DNA of 64,000 bases from Marinifilum sp. N1E240. GTDB taxonomy: Bacteria > Bacteroidota > Bacteroidia > Bacteroidales > Marinifilaceae. A program made the position numbers and the translations under genes. Of the stretch, positions 26,754-36,585 are shown piece after piece. Each line of letters opens with the position of its first letter. Positions within the stretch are counted from its first letter, which is position 1. The notes under the pieces were generated by a model, which saw only the letters and a list, made by a program, of their open reading frames with translations, did not search any database and was not told where the DNA came from. The DNA lies in contig NZ_WHKF01000004.1 in assembly GCF_009295825.1 (NCBI RefSeq), forward strand, positions 62,001 to 126,000, given 5' to 3'.

Positions 26754-29195
26754 ATGGGAGAGCAAAAAGCATTACGATCGAGAATTTTAGAGATGTTGTA
26801 TAATGGGTATTCGGAAGATGCGATATTATTAGAAATTATTGAAAATGCTGAAAAAACAGGAAAAAATTCAATATGCTCAATATTAACGGTTGATGATCAT
26901 GGAAAATATTTATTGTCGAAAGCTGCTCCTGGTTTACCAGATTTTTACAATCGGGCTATAAATGGATTTCCAATTGGGGATTGCAAAGGATCATGCGGAA
27001 CGGCAGCTTATAGAGGCGAGAGAGTTATCGTTGAAAATATAAATACGCATCCTTATTGGTTGAATTATAGGGAGTTAGCTAATAAAGCAAATTTGGCATC
27101 TTGTTGGTCTGAACCAATAAAAGATCCTTCGGGTAAAGTTGTAGGTACTTTTGCAATATATCATCGTTCTCCAAATACTCCTCATGTACAAGATTACGAA
27201 TTGATTTTAGAATTGGCGGAAATTACAGCAATTGTATTGGATCGTCATCGAATTATTAATCAACTAAAAGAAAGTGAGAATAAATTTAAAACATTAGCAA
27301 ATGCTAGCAATGAGGCGGTATTTATTCTCGAAGGAGATAAGATAATAGAGGTAAATAAGAAATCAGAAGAGATGTTTGGGTATTCTGAAGAAGATTTATC
27401 TGGAAAATCAATTTTTAATTTGATTAAGGAAGAATATTGGGTAAATACTCTTACTGAGAAATCAAGAAATTTTAGGCATAAAATTCAAGGAATTGGGATT
27501 AGTAAAAGTGACAATAGAATAGATGTTGTAGTTAAGATTAAGAATTCCACATTTAAAAATAAAGAGGTTTGTCTACTTTCTATACGCGATGTTACCAATT
27601 ACAAAAATGCCAGGGCTGAAGTTCTTAAGCTTTCTCAATCTGTTATTCAAAGTCCAGTATCAATTATTATTACAAATAAGGAAGGAACCATTGAATATGT
27701 TAATCCAAAGTTTATTGAGTTAACAGGTTATTCCTTAGAAGAAATCGTTGGGGAAAATCCTAGAATTTTAAGTTCGGGATTAAATTCAAAAAAGGTTTAT
27801 GAGTCTTTGTGGGAATCTATAAATTCTGGTAAAGAATGGAGAGGAGAGTTTCATAACAAAAAGAAGAATGGTGGATTGTTTTGGGAGCGAGCGAGTATTT
27901 CTCCAATAAAAGGTGATGATGGTAACATCATAAATTTTTTGGCGATTAAGGAAGATATCACCGAGCAAAAGAGACAGGATGAGATACAGGAAATTATTCT
28001 AAATATATCAAATGCCGTACTGTCAGACTATACATTGGTTGAATTCATTCAATTTATTCGGGAAGAGTTAAGTAAAATAATTGATACGACTAATTTTTTC
28101 GTTGCATTATATGATGAGGAAAGTGAGTATTTTCACATGCCCTATCATAACGATGAATTCGATTCGATTGATAAATTTCCTAAAGGGAAGACAATTTCAG
28201 GATGGATTATAGATAATGGTAAACCACTTTTAGCTACAGCTGAAACCTTGAAGAAAATGGCAGAGAAAGGTGATTTAGCTCTTGAGGGAGTCCCTTCTAA
28301 AATTTGGCTAGGAATGCCATTGAAAGGAAATGGTAAAACAATTGGGGTTTTGGTTATTCAAAGTTATGATGATGAAACAGCGGTTACGGAAGAAGATAAG
28401 GAAGTGTTAGAGTTGGTTTCTCATCAAATTAGTATATCTATTGAAAAGAAAAGAATAGAAGATGATTTGAGAGTGGCACTGCAAAAAGCTAAAGAATCGG
28501 ATCGTTTAAAATCGGTATTTCTAGCCACTATGTCGCATGAATTAAGAACTCCTTTGAATGCAATAATTGGTTTTTCTGATTTAGTGGATGAGTACACTAC
28601 AATGGATACCGCAATAGATTATTGTAAAATGATAAATCAAAGTGGGAATCATTTACTTAGTATTGTTGAAGATTTATTTGATATATCTCTTATTGAATCG
28701 GGAGTTATGCAAATAAATAAGAAGACATGCCTACTTACTGAACTGTTTGAAGACATTGATGAAGTAATTAAAATTGAACAAAAACTATTAGGTAAAGAAA
28801 ATATAGATTTAATATTAAATATTCCTGAAAAATTTATTGGTAAAAACATCTTAACTGACTCTAATCGTATAAAACAGATCTTTTTGAACTTGCTGAAAAA
28901 TGCATTGAAATTTACGGATACAGGAAGTGTTGAATATGGTTTGATTGCTAATGAGAGTATAGATAATCAATTGTATTTTTTTGTGAAGGATTCGGGAATA
29001 GGTATTCCAGAAGATCAGCAAGATACCATTTTTAATAAATTTAGACAGGTAAATGCTGAAGCAAATAGACAACACGACGGGGTTGGTATTGGTTTGTCTA
29101 TTACCAAAAGTTTAGTCGGATTATTAGGTGGGGAAATTAGTATCGAATCTCAATTAGATGTGGGAACAACATTTAATTTTACGCATCCCTATTAG
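26754..29195 (+). CDS. Soluble GAF-PAS-PAS-GAF sensor histidine kinase
   Basis: 813 residues, no membrane helix. Order: an N-terminal GAF domain (about 1-165, with GDCKGSCGTAAYRGERVIVENI), PAS 1 (about 175-285, FKTLANASNEAVFIL), PAS 2 with a PAC tail (about 290-415, EYVNPKFIELTGYSLEEIVGEN), a second GAF (about 420-570, FFVALYDEESEYFHMPY), then HisKA with His595 in TMSHELRTPLNAI, and HATPase (NLLKNALKF, DSGIGIP, GVGIGLSITKSL). There is no receiver domain and no adjacent regulator. The GAF motif CGTAAYRG resembles those in cytosolic redox/light-type GAF kinases, but the ligand is unknown. Confidence 0.88.
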   Translation: MGEQKALRSRILEMLYNGYSEDAILLEIIENAEKTGKNSICSILTVDDHGKYLLSKAAPGLPDFYNRAINGFPIGDCKGSCGTAAYRGERVIVENINTHPYWLNYRELANKANLASCWSEPIKDPSGKVVGTFAIYHRSPNTPHVQDYELILELAEITAIVLDRHRIINQLKESENKFKTLANASNEAVFILEGDKIIEVNKKSEEMFGYSEEDLSGKSIFNLIKEEYWVNTLTEKSRNFRHKIQGIGISKSDNRIDVVVKIKNSTFKNKEVCLLSIRDVTNYKNARAEVLKLSQSVIQSPVSIIITNKEGTIEYVNPKFIELTGYSLEEIVGENPRILSSGLNSKKVYESLWESINSGKEWRGEFHNKKKNGGLFWERASISPIKGDDGNIINFLAIKEDITEQKRQDEIQEIILNISNAVLSDYTLVEFIQFIREELSKIIDTTNFFVALYDEESEYFHMPYHNDEFDSIDKFPKGKTISGWIIDNGKPLLATAETLKKMAEKGDLALEGVPSKIWLGMPLKGNGKTIGVLVIQSYDDETAVTEEDKEVLELVSHQISISIEKKRIEDDLRVALQKAKESDRLKSVFLATMSHELRTPLNAIIGFSDLVDEYTTMDTAIDYCKMINQSGNHLLSIVEDLFDISLIESGVMQINKKTCLLTELFEDIDEVIKIEQKLLGKENIDLILNIPEKFIGKNILTDSNRIKQIFLNLLKNALKFTDTGSVEYGLIANESIDNQLYFFVKDSGIGIPEDQQDTIFNKFRQVNAEANRQHDGVGIGLSITKSLVGLLGGEISIESQLDVGTTFNFTHPY

Positions 29196-29376
29196 TTATA
29201 AAGCCGAAATTTACTGGAATTTCATCGCCATTAGTTCCTGTGTAACAATTCTTAAGGAATTTTAACCATTTTTCACCTGCAATTCATCAAACTAATGGCG
29301 TAAAGCTAAAACATATAGGCTATTAAGAACGTATTTAAATTAATAGCAACCTTTTTTCAGCTTTAAACCTTTAGCC

Positions 29377-30822
29377 ATGATACAAAGAATATTCAAAAGT
29401 ATTTTTGGCAGGTGTTTGTTGGCACTTGCCATTTTTTTCTTTAGTGTAATAATTTCGTTTAGCCAGGAGCAGGCTACAAATGATCCTCCAATAACAGAGA
29501 AAAAAGAAAAGATAGAAGATCAACAAGTGTTTAATGTAGAATCTGAAATTATTCAAAAAAAGAATGATATTCCCATAGGATTGTTTGCCTATAATAAATG
29601 GGTTGATTTGAATGAAAATGAAATTGTAGAGCGCAATGAGTTTTTTGGTTTAGGCAAAGAATCATTTTCTAAAGGAGAATCCATTAGCGCAACTTTATAC
29701 GATCCTAAAATAAAAGAAGGAACAAGTTTAAAATTGAGAATTTGGGATACAGGTGGTAACCTCATAAGAACCATAAGAAAGATATATACTAGTAATCCAA
29801 TGTTCTCTTATTCAAATTTTGATTCGTTTCTACCCGTAGGCGATTACATATTAACTATAAATCCTGAAAATAACGCCGAAACCTACCAAATAAACTTTTC
29901 ATTAAAAGAACCCAATGGAAAAGCTTTCTTAAAAATAAGAAAGAAGCTGCTGCCAGAGAGTTTTCATCTGTTTGGAGAATGGATAGATGAAGATGGAGAT
30001 ATGAAAATGGATAGTACTGAAGTATTAGGGTTAAATCAGTATCAATTTGATTTGGGAAATGTAAACTTTCAGATAGGATTAAATTTACCTATGAGCAATC
30101 AAGAAGTTGTTTATCAGATATGGAATTCAAAATATGATCTCATTGCTATGAACATTTCTAAAATGGATAGTTTGCAGCATTATACAATGAATAGAGATAC
30201 TTTGAGTAAGGGAAATGAGTTTTTAAGGATATTGAAAGAAGCACCAGCAGGTGAGTATATGATAACAGCATCTTTCGGGCAGGATACTCCTAAGCAATAC
30301 CGATTGTTAGTTCAGGTGAATGATACCATTAAAAAATTGATTTCTGACCCGGAAATGGAAGATAGTGCTGATTCGGAACCAGAATTGGTTGTAGTAACAG
30401 ATTCTTTACCAGAAGTTCCTAAAATGGCTATGGGGATAAGCGAAAATGTAGATAATATGGCTCCAAACTTTAAAAAAGGGCAAGAAGGATTTTTCTTTTT
30501 TACCGGATTTATTGACCTTAACGAAAACAATAAGCAGGAGAGAGAAGAGTTTATGGGGGCAGATCAGGACTACTATTATTCAGAATCGGAAAATGTATTT
30601 GTGCAATTTCATCTGATGCAGTTTTTTGATAAGGAGCTTAATCTTAAGATAATCGATGCTAAGGAGAATTTGGTTCGGGAACAGATTGGAAGCTATGGAG
30701 ATTCTCCTTTTGTATTTAAGATTTCGATGCCTGATGATCCATTAATTCCTGGGAATTATCAGTTGATAATGCAGCCTGGTGATTCAGAAATACGTTATAG
30801 ATTGGAGTTGGAAATAAAATAA
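29377..30822 (+). CDS. Secreted protein of three repeated modules, each with an EF-hand-like calcium loop
   Basis: 481 residues. A signal peptide ends near 30 (FSQEQ), then a charged linker. Three modules of about 110-120 residues follow, each starting with an aromatic strand, a 12-residue EF-hand-type loop and an acidic helix, then a beta domain ending in GxYxLxxxP. The loops are 77-88 (DLNENEIVERNE), 204-215 (DEDGDMKMDSTE) and 380-391 (DLNENNKQEREE); positions 1, 3, 5, 9 and 12 carry D/N/E ligands in all three. No known family is recognised as a whole. There is no lipobox and no clear T9SS tail, so it is probably periplasmic or released. It lies downstream of a histidine kinase, but 181 bases apart. 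Confidence 0.72.
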   Translation: MIQRIFKSIFGRCLLALAIFFFSVIISFSQEQATNDPPITEKKEKIEDQQVFNVESEIIQKKNDIPIGLFAYNKWVDLNENEIVERNEFFGLGKESFSKGESISATLYDPKIKEGTSLKLRIWDTGGNLIRTIRKIYTSNPMFSYSNFDSFLPVGDYILTINPENNAETYQINFSLKEPNGKAFLKIRKKLLPESFHLFGEWIDEDGDMKMDSTEVLGLNQYQFDLGNVNFQIGLNLPMSNQEVVYQIWNSKYDLIAMNISKMDSLQHYTMNRDTLSKGNEFLRILKEAPAGEYMITASFGQDTPKQYRLLVQVNDTIKKLISDPEMEDSADSEPELVVVTDSLPEVPKMAMGISENVDNMAPNFKKGQEGFFFFTGFIDLNENNKQEREEFMGADQDYYYSESENVFVQFHLMQFFDKELNLKIIDAKENLVREQIGSYGDSPFVFKISMPDDPLIPGNYQLIMQPGDSEIRYRLELEIK

Positions 30823-30823
30823 A

Positions 30824-30859
30824 AAAATCCCGTAAGCCAGTTATGACTTGCGGGATTTT
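30824..30859. terminator. Bidirectional terminator between the EF-hand-module gene and the amylase gene
   Basis: AAAATCCCGTAAG pairs with CTTGCGGGATTTT (one mismatch), with A-rich and T-rich flanks on both sides. It can serve both convergent genes. Confidence 0.7.
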
Positions 30860-30889
30860 ACTGATTTATAAACTATAAAGAAAACTTGA

Positions 30890-33800
30890 TTACTGTTTTA
30901 TGATTTTCTTACTCAATTTGGAACCATCTTCCAATTCAAAAATCAATATGTAAACGCCGCTAGCCAAATTCCGTAAATTTAATTCTGTGGAAGCATTAGG
31001 CATATTTACAGATACAATTGCTTTGCCAGATGTATTGAATAAGTATAAAGTTTTCACATCTTTTAAATTCTCCAAATGAAGAATATCTCTCACTGGGTTT
31101 GGATAAAGCCTTAGTTCTTTCTTAAGAACATCATCTATTCCTGTGGAATACGAAATTTCATCCGAGTAAGAACTATATACAATATCTCCTTGTAATAATT
31201 CCCCACTTGCAGCAAAAGGAATTACTGAGAATCGAACAAAATTTCCTCTGTCATCTCTAACTAATGTATATGTTAGTTCTGTGGCTCCGGTAATTGCTTC
31301 TTCATTGGTACCATTGGCATCATCTGCTCGATACCACTGATAAATTGAACTAGCTTCCAAATCGCCATCAATATCAGAATAATCGTAGTTAGCTGTTAAG
31401 GTTTCATCCTCACGGTAAATTCCACTAATTGATACATTGCTAGCAAGTGGTTTATTTACCAAAGACACAATTTCACCGGTGTAAATACTAAACACAATTT
31501 CGCCATTTGAAGGATCTCCAGTTGCTGCAACTGGAACAACTGAGAAACGAATAAACTTATTCCTATCGTCAGCAGTTAAAGTGTAAGTTAAATCAGTTGC
31601 TCCGGCAATTGTTTCTTCATTTGTTCCGGAAGCATCATCTGCACGATACCATTGATAAGTGGAATTTCCTTCCAAATCGCCATCAATATCAGAGTAATCG
31701 TAGCTTGCTGTTAAAATTTCATCTTCACGTTCTGTTCCGCTTATGACAAGATTACTTGCAACAGGAGGATTTACAATTGATACAATCTTATCGGTATAAT
31801 TGCTAAATACGATTTCACCACTAGCAGGTTCTCCGGTGGCAGCAACAGGAGTAACCGAGAAACGAATATATTTATTTCTATCAGCGGCAGCTAATGTGTA
31901 GGTCAATTGCGTCGCTCCGGTAATTGATTCTTCATTTGTTCCATTTGAATCATCAGCTCGATACCATTGAAGAATTGAACTTCCTTCTAAATCATTATTT
32001 ATATCGGAGTAATCGTAACTAGCTGTTAATGTCTCTAACTCTTTGAATGTACCATTAATTACAACATTATTTGCAATTGGTGCAGCAGGAATATCAGGTG
32101 TAGTTAATTGTTTGTTTGTATAAATGTGATATTCACCAGGCTCTAATGCTATTGTTTCAGTTGGATTGCTAACCGTAATTTCCTTTCCTGTGAAATAATC
32201 ATACCAGCTTCCTGTTTCGCTAAAATTAGGATTGATTTCTCCAGCTACAACATCAAAATTTCCAATGATACGAACATTCATATCAGAATGATTAATCTCA
32301 ATTCTTTTTAGTGCCTGACTTGTAGCAAGAACAAAATCATCTGATTCGAATGCAATTTCCTCTTTCTTAAGTTTGATTAAGGCTGAAAATACATCATACA
32401 GTCTTTTGCGATTGGCATTATCCTGATAATCCCAGCGAATTGGTTTTTTGCCAACTCTTCCGTTTTCCTCGATTGAAAAATCGTAACCCAACTCGCCAAA
32501 TTGCCAGATCATTTTAGGACCAGGAATGGTAAAGAAAAAGGCTGCGGCAGTTTCAATTCTTGATAAAGCTGTATTTAAATCCGTAACATCGTAATCACCA
32601 GATGAGTTTCCGTACTGTAGGTTTTTATACATTAAACGCTCTTCATCGTGACTTTCCATGTAGTTCACAACTCTCGGAGCATTCCAACCTCTTTGTTTCC
32701 AGGAGGTCCAGCTTAAATCGGATTTGTTATTTTCATTGTATCCCATTGTGGCTTCATTATAGTTTCCATTTGCATTTCCCCACAAATGAATTCCATAATT
32801 GGCAAGTTCTGTTTCTTCTGTATTGTCAGATAAATGCTCGAAACTTACAATAGCATCAGAATTCACTTTCCAAATTTCATCTGCCATTCTTTTTAGCAAT
32901 CTGATTCTATCCGCATCGTAATCACTTCCCCAGACATCAGATCCACTATTGGGATGATTCTTATTAGAGAAACCTTTCGTGAAATCAAAACGGAAACCAT
33001 CAATGTGGTACTCATTCATCCAATATGCATTGATACGATCTACCAATTTCTGTGTAGCTTCACTTTCGTGATTAATATCATAACCCCAATGAGCATCAGT
33101 GTTTTCAAAATTATGATTTTCATTGTACCATGGATTATCTGCTGTAGGATTTGTACCATCAAAGTACATCCTTAAAAATGGCGATTGACCATAAGTGTGG
33201 TTTAATACCATATCCATAAAGACGGCAATACCTCTTTTATGGCATTCATTGATGAATGTTTTGTAATCTTCTTTTGTGCCGTATGCTTTATCAGGAGCAA
33301 AGTAAAATGATGGATTGTATCCCCACGAATCATTTCCTTCAAATTCGTTAAAAGGCATCAGTTCGATTACGTTTACTCCAAGACGATCTAAATAATCAAG
33401 AGTATCGGTTACTGTTTTTATATTACCTGTTGCAACAAAATCACGAACATGAAGTTCATAAATAACAAGATCATCGCTGGCAGGCATTGTAAATTGAGAA
33501 TCGGTCCAGTTAAAGGCAGTTTGTCCGGTCTGAAGAACACTTGCAATTTCTGTAGTTTTATCTGAAGGGTAATCAATTAAACCTGGATAAGTTGAATCGT
33601 CAATATATTGGTCATTCCAAGGATCTAAAACTTTATCGGCATAAGGATCTGCAATTTTAACATCACCGTCGATAACATACTGAAAGACGTATTCTTGTCC
33701 TGCAGTAAGATTGTCGATAGTAATCCAAAAATAATCCTCATCTTTTTTCATTTGATATGCATTGTCGACTTCCCAATTGGTAAAATCTCCAATTACAAAA

Positions 33801-34579
33801 GCAAAATCTTTCTTAGGAGCATACATCGCTAAAGTTACCGTATTATCATCAATGTAATTGATTCCTTCGATTACTCCGGTAGGCATATCTTCTACAATTA
33901 CATCTTCTCTAACATAGAAATGAATTGTTTCTCGGGCTTCTTCTGAACCAGAGGTGGCAACAGCAACTAATTCATGATTTCCAGAAACAGTGCTTTGTAT
34001 GCTTGTATTAATTTCTTGTTCGCTTGTTGTGTTCTCTACTAAATCACCATCAAGATAAAGACTTAAGCTTTCGCTGATATTTGATTTAATTTCAACTTGA
34101 AGTTCTTCATTTTTTGCGATCATTTTATTATCAGTAGGAGAGGAGAAACTTACGTTTAAACCTTCTTGGTAGATATCAATAAATAGATCGTTGGATTGTT
34201 GACTGCCATCTGCCGAGCGGAAAACAGCAGCAATTTGGGTCACGACTTCTCCTGTAGTAACAGAATAAAAATCGGTAATATTTGGTGTAATAACAAGAGT
34301 GTAAGTTCCATCGTTGTTATTCGTTAGTTGTGGTTGTGCAGTATTATCTCCCCATGAACCAATAACATGTTGCCAATCTGCATTTCCTTCAATCATTACT
34401 CCTGTATGAGCATATAATTCTCCGGTAAATGTTCCTAATCTTGAATCTTGTGAGGAATCAAATGTAATTGTGATTTCAGAATTGGCATTAGGAAATTCGG
34501 GTACAGTTGTGATTTGTGCCTTTGTTATTACAGGAACTAGTAATAACAATGAAAGGATGTATGTGTAAAAATTCTTCAT
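30890..34579 (-). CDS. Large GH13 alpha-amylase, T9SS-exported
   Basis: The ATG at 34579 gives MKNFYTYILSLLLLVPVITKAQ, a clean signal peptide; upstream in-frame codons to 34636 would spoil it. About 1229 residues. N-terminal beta domains (about 20-230) are followed by a CBM48-like module (DFTNWEVDNAYQMKKDEDYF) and a GH13 barrel with nucleophile Asp532 (FRFDFTKG), acid Glu581 (SFEHLSDN) and Asp645 (ESHDEER). Three 105-residue Ig-like repeats come next, then a T9SS type-A C-terminal domain (LYPNPVRDIL ... LSKKIIKQ). It should act on starch or pullulan at the cell surface. It is last in the sus direction but separated from susF by a strong terminator. Confidence 0.92.
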   Translation of the reverse strand: MKNFYTYILSLLLLVPVITKAQITTVPEFPNANSEITITFDSSQDSRLGTFTGELYAHTGVMIEGNADWQHVIGSWGDNTAQPQLTNNNDGTYTLVITPNITDFYSVTTGEVVTQIAAVFRSADGSQQSNDLFIDIYQEGLNVSFSSPTDNKMIAKNEELQVEIKSNISESLSLYLDGDLVENTTSEQEINTSIQSTVSGNHELVAVATSGSEEARETIHFYVREDVIVEDMPTGVIEGINYIDDNTVTLAMYAPKKDFAFVIGDFTNWEVDNAYQMKKDEDYFWITIDNLTAGQEYVFQYVIDGDVKIADPYADKVLDPWNDQYIDDSTYPGLIDYPSDKTTEIASVLQTGQTAFNWTDSQFTMPASDDLVIYELHVRDFVATGNIKTVTDTLDYLDRLGVNVIELMPFNEFEGNDSWGYNPSFYFAPDKAYGTKEDYKTFINECHKRGIAVFMDMVLNHTYGQSPFLRMYFDGTNPTADNPWYNENHNFENTDAHWGYDINHESEATQKLVDRINAYWMNEYHIDGFRFDFTKGFSNKNHPNSGSDVWGSDYDADRIRLLKRMADEIWKVNSDAIVSFEHLSDNTEETELANYGIHLWGNANGNYNEATMGYNENNKSDLSWTSWKQRGWNAPRVVNYMESHDEERLMYKNLQYGNSSGDYDVTDLNTALSRIETAAAFFFTIPGPKMIWQFGELGYDFSIEENGRVGKKPIRWDYQDNANRKRLYDVFSALIKLKKEEIAFESDDFVLATSQALKRIEINHSDMNVRIIGNFDVVAGEINPNFSETGSWYDYFTGKEITVSNPTETIALEPGEYHIYTNKQLTTPDIPAAPIANNVVINGTFKELETLTASYDYSDINNDLEGSSILQWYRADDSNGTNEESITGATQLTYTLAAADRNKYIRFSVTPVAATGEPASGEIVFSNYTDKIVSIVNPPVASNLVISGTEREDEILTASYDYSDIDGDLEGNSTYQWYRADDASGTNEETIAGATDLTYTLTADDRNKFIRFSVVPVAATGDPSNGEIVFSIYTGEIVSLVNKPLASNVSISGIYREDETLTANYDYSDIDGDLEASSIYQWYRADDANGTNEEAITGATELTYTLVRDDRGNFVRFSVIPFAASGELLQGDIVYSSYSDEISYSTGIDDVLKKELRLYPNPVRDILHLENLKDVKTLYLFNTSGKAIVSVNMPNASTELNLRNLASGVYILIFELEDGSKLSKKIIKQ
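31150..32080 (-). repeat. Three tandem 315-base repeats inside the amylase gene
   Basis: The units are about 32080-31766, 31765-31451 and 31450-31150. Each encodes a 105-residue Ig-like domain with the signature YDYSDI...QWYRADD...GTNEE. Units differ by scattered substitutions. They probably act as a spacer between the catalytic barrel and the T9SS anchor, or bind glycan. Confidence 0.85.
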
Positions 34580-34626
34580 AGTTAGCTTTGTATTGAATCC
34601 TTTTAAATTGGCTTGTTGTATGTAAA

Positions 34627-34654
34627 AAAAGAGCATACCGAAGTATGCTCTTTT
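34627..34654 (-). terminator. Terminator between susF and the amylase gene
   Basis: 12-base stem AAAAGAGCATAC and complement. On the minus strand the loop is TTCG closed by C-G, a very stable tetraloop, followed by a T tract. It should stop or reduce read-through from susCDEF into the amylase gene. Confidence 0.8.
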
Positions 34655-34666
34655 AAATTGTATGAT

Positions 34667-36520
34667 TTAGTTCTTTGTTACAGTTGCAACATTTGTCATT
34701 GTATCAAAAGTAATAGTATAATTACCAGCTTCCGCAACGTCAATGTTAGCTCCACCTGCAGTTAATGCAGCAATATCGCCACCATAGTTAACAGCCCAGT
34801 CATCATTTGCTCTAAATTTAAACTGACCTACAGTAAGATCTAATGTTACAGAGAATACATTGTTTCCAGCATCCCAAGTCATATCAGTATCAGTATCCCA
34901 TCCTCCAGGAGTGGCATCACCTATAAGTCCCCATCTGTTTGCCATATAGGTATATTTATTAGGAGTGCTTAAGTCAAGAGTAATATCGTAATCAGCTTCT
35001 TGATCTATAGCGATATTAGAATCACCTTCACCTAAAAATTCTTCTCCTGAATTTAATCCATAATTAATGCCCCAATCGTCATTTGCTCTAAATTTGATTT
35101 CAGCAGCTGTAAGATGGATTGTTCCTCTCCATGTTCTTGAAGCAGGATCGTAAGTTAGGTCTGTATCAGAATCCCAACCTCCAGGTGTTCCACTACCAAT
35201 AACACCCCAGTCAGTTGCTACTGCAGTGTAGGTAATTGGAGTAGTAGAAAGATCTACATTCATTTTATAATAGCCCATTGGAGAACTGATATTGTCACCA
35301 GAAGCATCTAATTCTCCAGCGTTTGCACCAGCACCATAATTTGGACCATCCCAATTCGGTTGAGAAGCAAACTTCCAACCATTACTTGAGTTAGCCATAT
35401 ATACATATCCCTCTAATGCAGTAGCATCGTCAACAGTGTTCATTACAATAGGAGAATTTGCAGGATCCCAATCTCCAAATGTAGAACCAGGATAACTTGC
35501 AGCAATATAATCTCCAGGTAAATACCAGGTTGTAATATCGGCTATTGTTGAGAACTGAATGTTATCGCCATAAGCAGTACCTTCACTATTGGTAGCAAAT
35601 GCTCTAACAAAGTAAGTTGTTCCTGAAGCAAGCTCTGTTAAAGCTGCAGTCATAGTTCCTGTTGTGTTTTCAGCATCTGAAATTTTTGTATCAGTAATAG
35701 TTGGATTTTCGGCCATTGCGTATACAAAACCTCTTTCTGTTATATCAACACCACCATTTACGATTACATTAGCATAAACATTAGCTGTTGTTTTGGTTAC
35801 ATCTCTTACACTATCGGTTGTTAATACAGCAACTCCAATATTAGTAGTGAATGTAATTTCGCTACTATAGGCGGTTCCTACAGAGTTAATAGCATATGCA
35901 CGAGCATAATAAGTTGTTGCTGGTAATAAACCTTTTAAATCTGCTGTGAATCCACCAATATCACTTCCGTTTAGAGTTGAATCGTTCTCTATAGTAGGAA
36001 GAGTTTCTGTATTCCAGCATACACCTTTTGAAGTTACTTCTGCTTTTCCATCATAAGGCACCTCAACAGCTACTTGTGCAAAAATATCAGTAATACCTGT
36101 TGCATCACCGGCCGTTACAGTTGCAATATTTGCTAATGTTGTAAAAGTGTCGTTATCACCATACACCACAGTTTCATCTTCCATTATTACATAGGCTCGG
36201 TATTGATATGTAGTTAAATGTTCCAAGCCATCAACAGTTATCCAGTAAACAGCTTTTTCTACTTTATCAGCTACTTTTTTAGTATCTGCAATTGTAGGGT
36301 TTTCAGTTAATCCCCAAACAACTCCATATTCTGCAATACCGTCACCTTCAGCAACAACAATACCGCTTAAGAGTACGGAAGTAGATGTAATTCCATCCGA
36401 TTTCCAAGTAGCCATTTCGGCATCTAATCTTGGAAGATCATCTTTATCACAACCAACAAACACTAATAACAAAGAAGCGAAAGCTAGTCCTAATAATTTG
36501 ATAAATATATTATTTTTCAT
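34667..36520 (-). CDS. susF: SusF-like surface starch-binding lipoprotein
   Basis: 617 residues. Lipobox LVFVGC with lipidated Cys24, followed by DKDD, the acidic stretch that sends Bacteroidetes lipoproteins to the cell surface. Residues about 35-330 are three FnIII-like repeats (TTYQYRAYVI, TTYYARAYAINSVGTAYSS, TTYFVRAFATNSEGTAYGD). Residues about 330-617 are three starch-binding modules of the SusE/F type (WGVIGSGTPGGWDSDTDL, WGLIGDATPGGWDTDTDM, each with a KFRANDDW strand). It has no catalytic site and holds glucan for the SusC/D pore. A stem-loop (36536-36565) lies between it and susE. Confidence 0.87.
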   Translation of the reverse strand: MKNNIFIKLLGLAFASLLLVFVGCDKDDLPRLDAEMATWKSDGITSTSVLLSGIVVAEGDGIAEYGVVWGLTENPTIADTKKVADKVEKAVYWITVDGLEHLTTYQYRAYVIMEDETVVYGDNDTFTTLANIATVTAGDATGITDIFAQVAVEVPYDGKAEVTSKGVCWNTETLPTIENDSTLNGSDIGGFTADLKGLLPATTYYARAYAINSVGTAYSSEITFTTNIGVAVLTTDSVRDVTKTTANVYANVIVNGGVDITERGFVYAMAENPTITDTKISDAENTTGTMTAALTELASGTTYFVRAFATNSEGTAYGDNIQFSTIADITTWYLPGDYIAASYPGSTFGDWDPANSPIVMNTVDDATALEGYVYMANSSNGWKFASQPNWDGPNYGAGANAGELDASGDNISSPMGYYKMNVDLSTTPITYTAVATDWGVIGSGTPGGWDSDTDLTYDPASRTWRGTIHLTAAEIKFRANDDWGINYGLNSGEEFLGEGDSNIAIDQEADYDITLDLSTPNKYTYMANRWGLIGDATPGGWDTDTDMTWDAGNNVFSVTLDLTVGQFKFRANDDWAVNYGGDIAALTAGGANIDVAEAGNYTITFDTMTNVATVTKN

Positions 36521-36535
36521 ACTTCATCTTTTTTA

Positions 36536-36565
36536 AGTATTCTGCCTGTATAAAGACAGAATACT
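36536..36565 (-). other. Intercistronic stem-loop between susE and susF
   Basis: 9-base perfect stem AGTATTCTG/CAGAATACT with a 12-base loop, ending just before the purine-rich leader of susF. There is no T tract, so it is more likely an mRNA processing or stability element than a terminator. Confidence 0.4.
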
Positions 36566-36585
36566 AAATTATTTCACTAATACAA

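Noticed and set aside
31150-32080. Regular repeats as a possible CRISPR array
   Set aside because: The period is 315 bases and in frame, encoding Ig-like domains; no short identical repeats with unique spacers.
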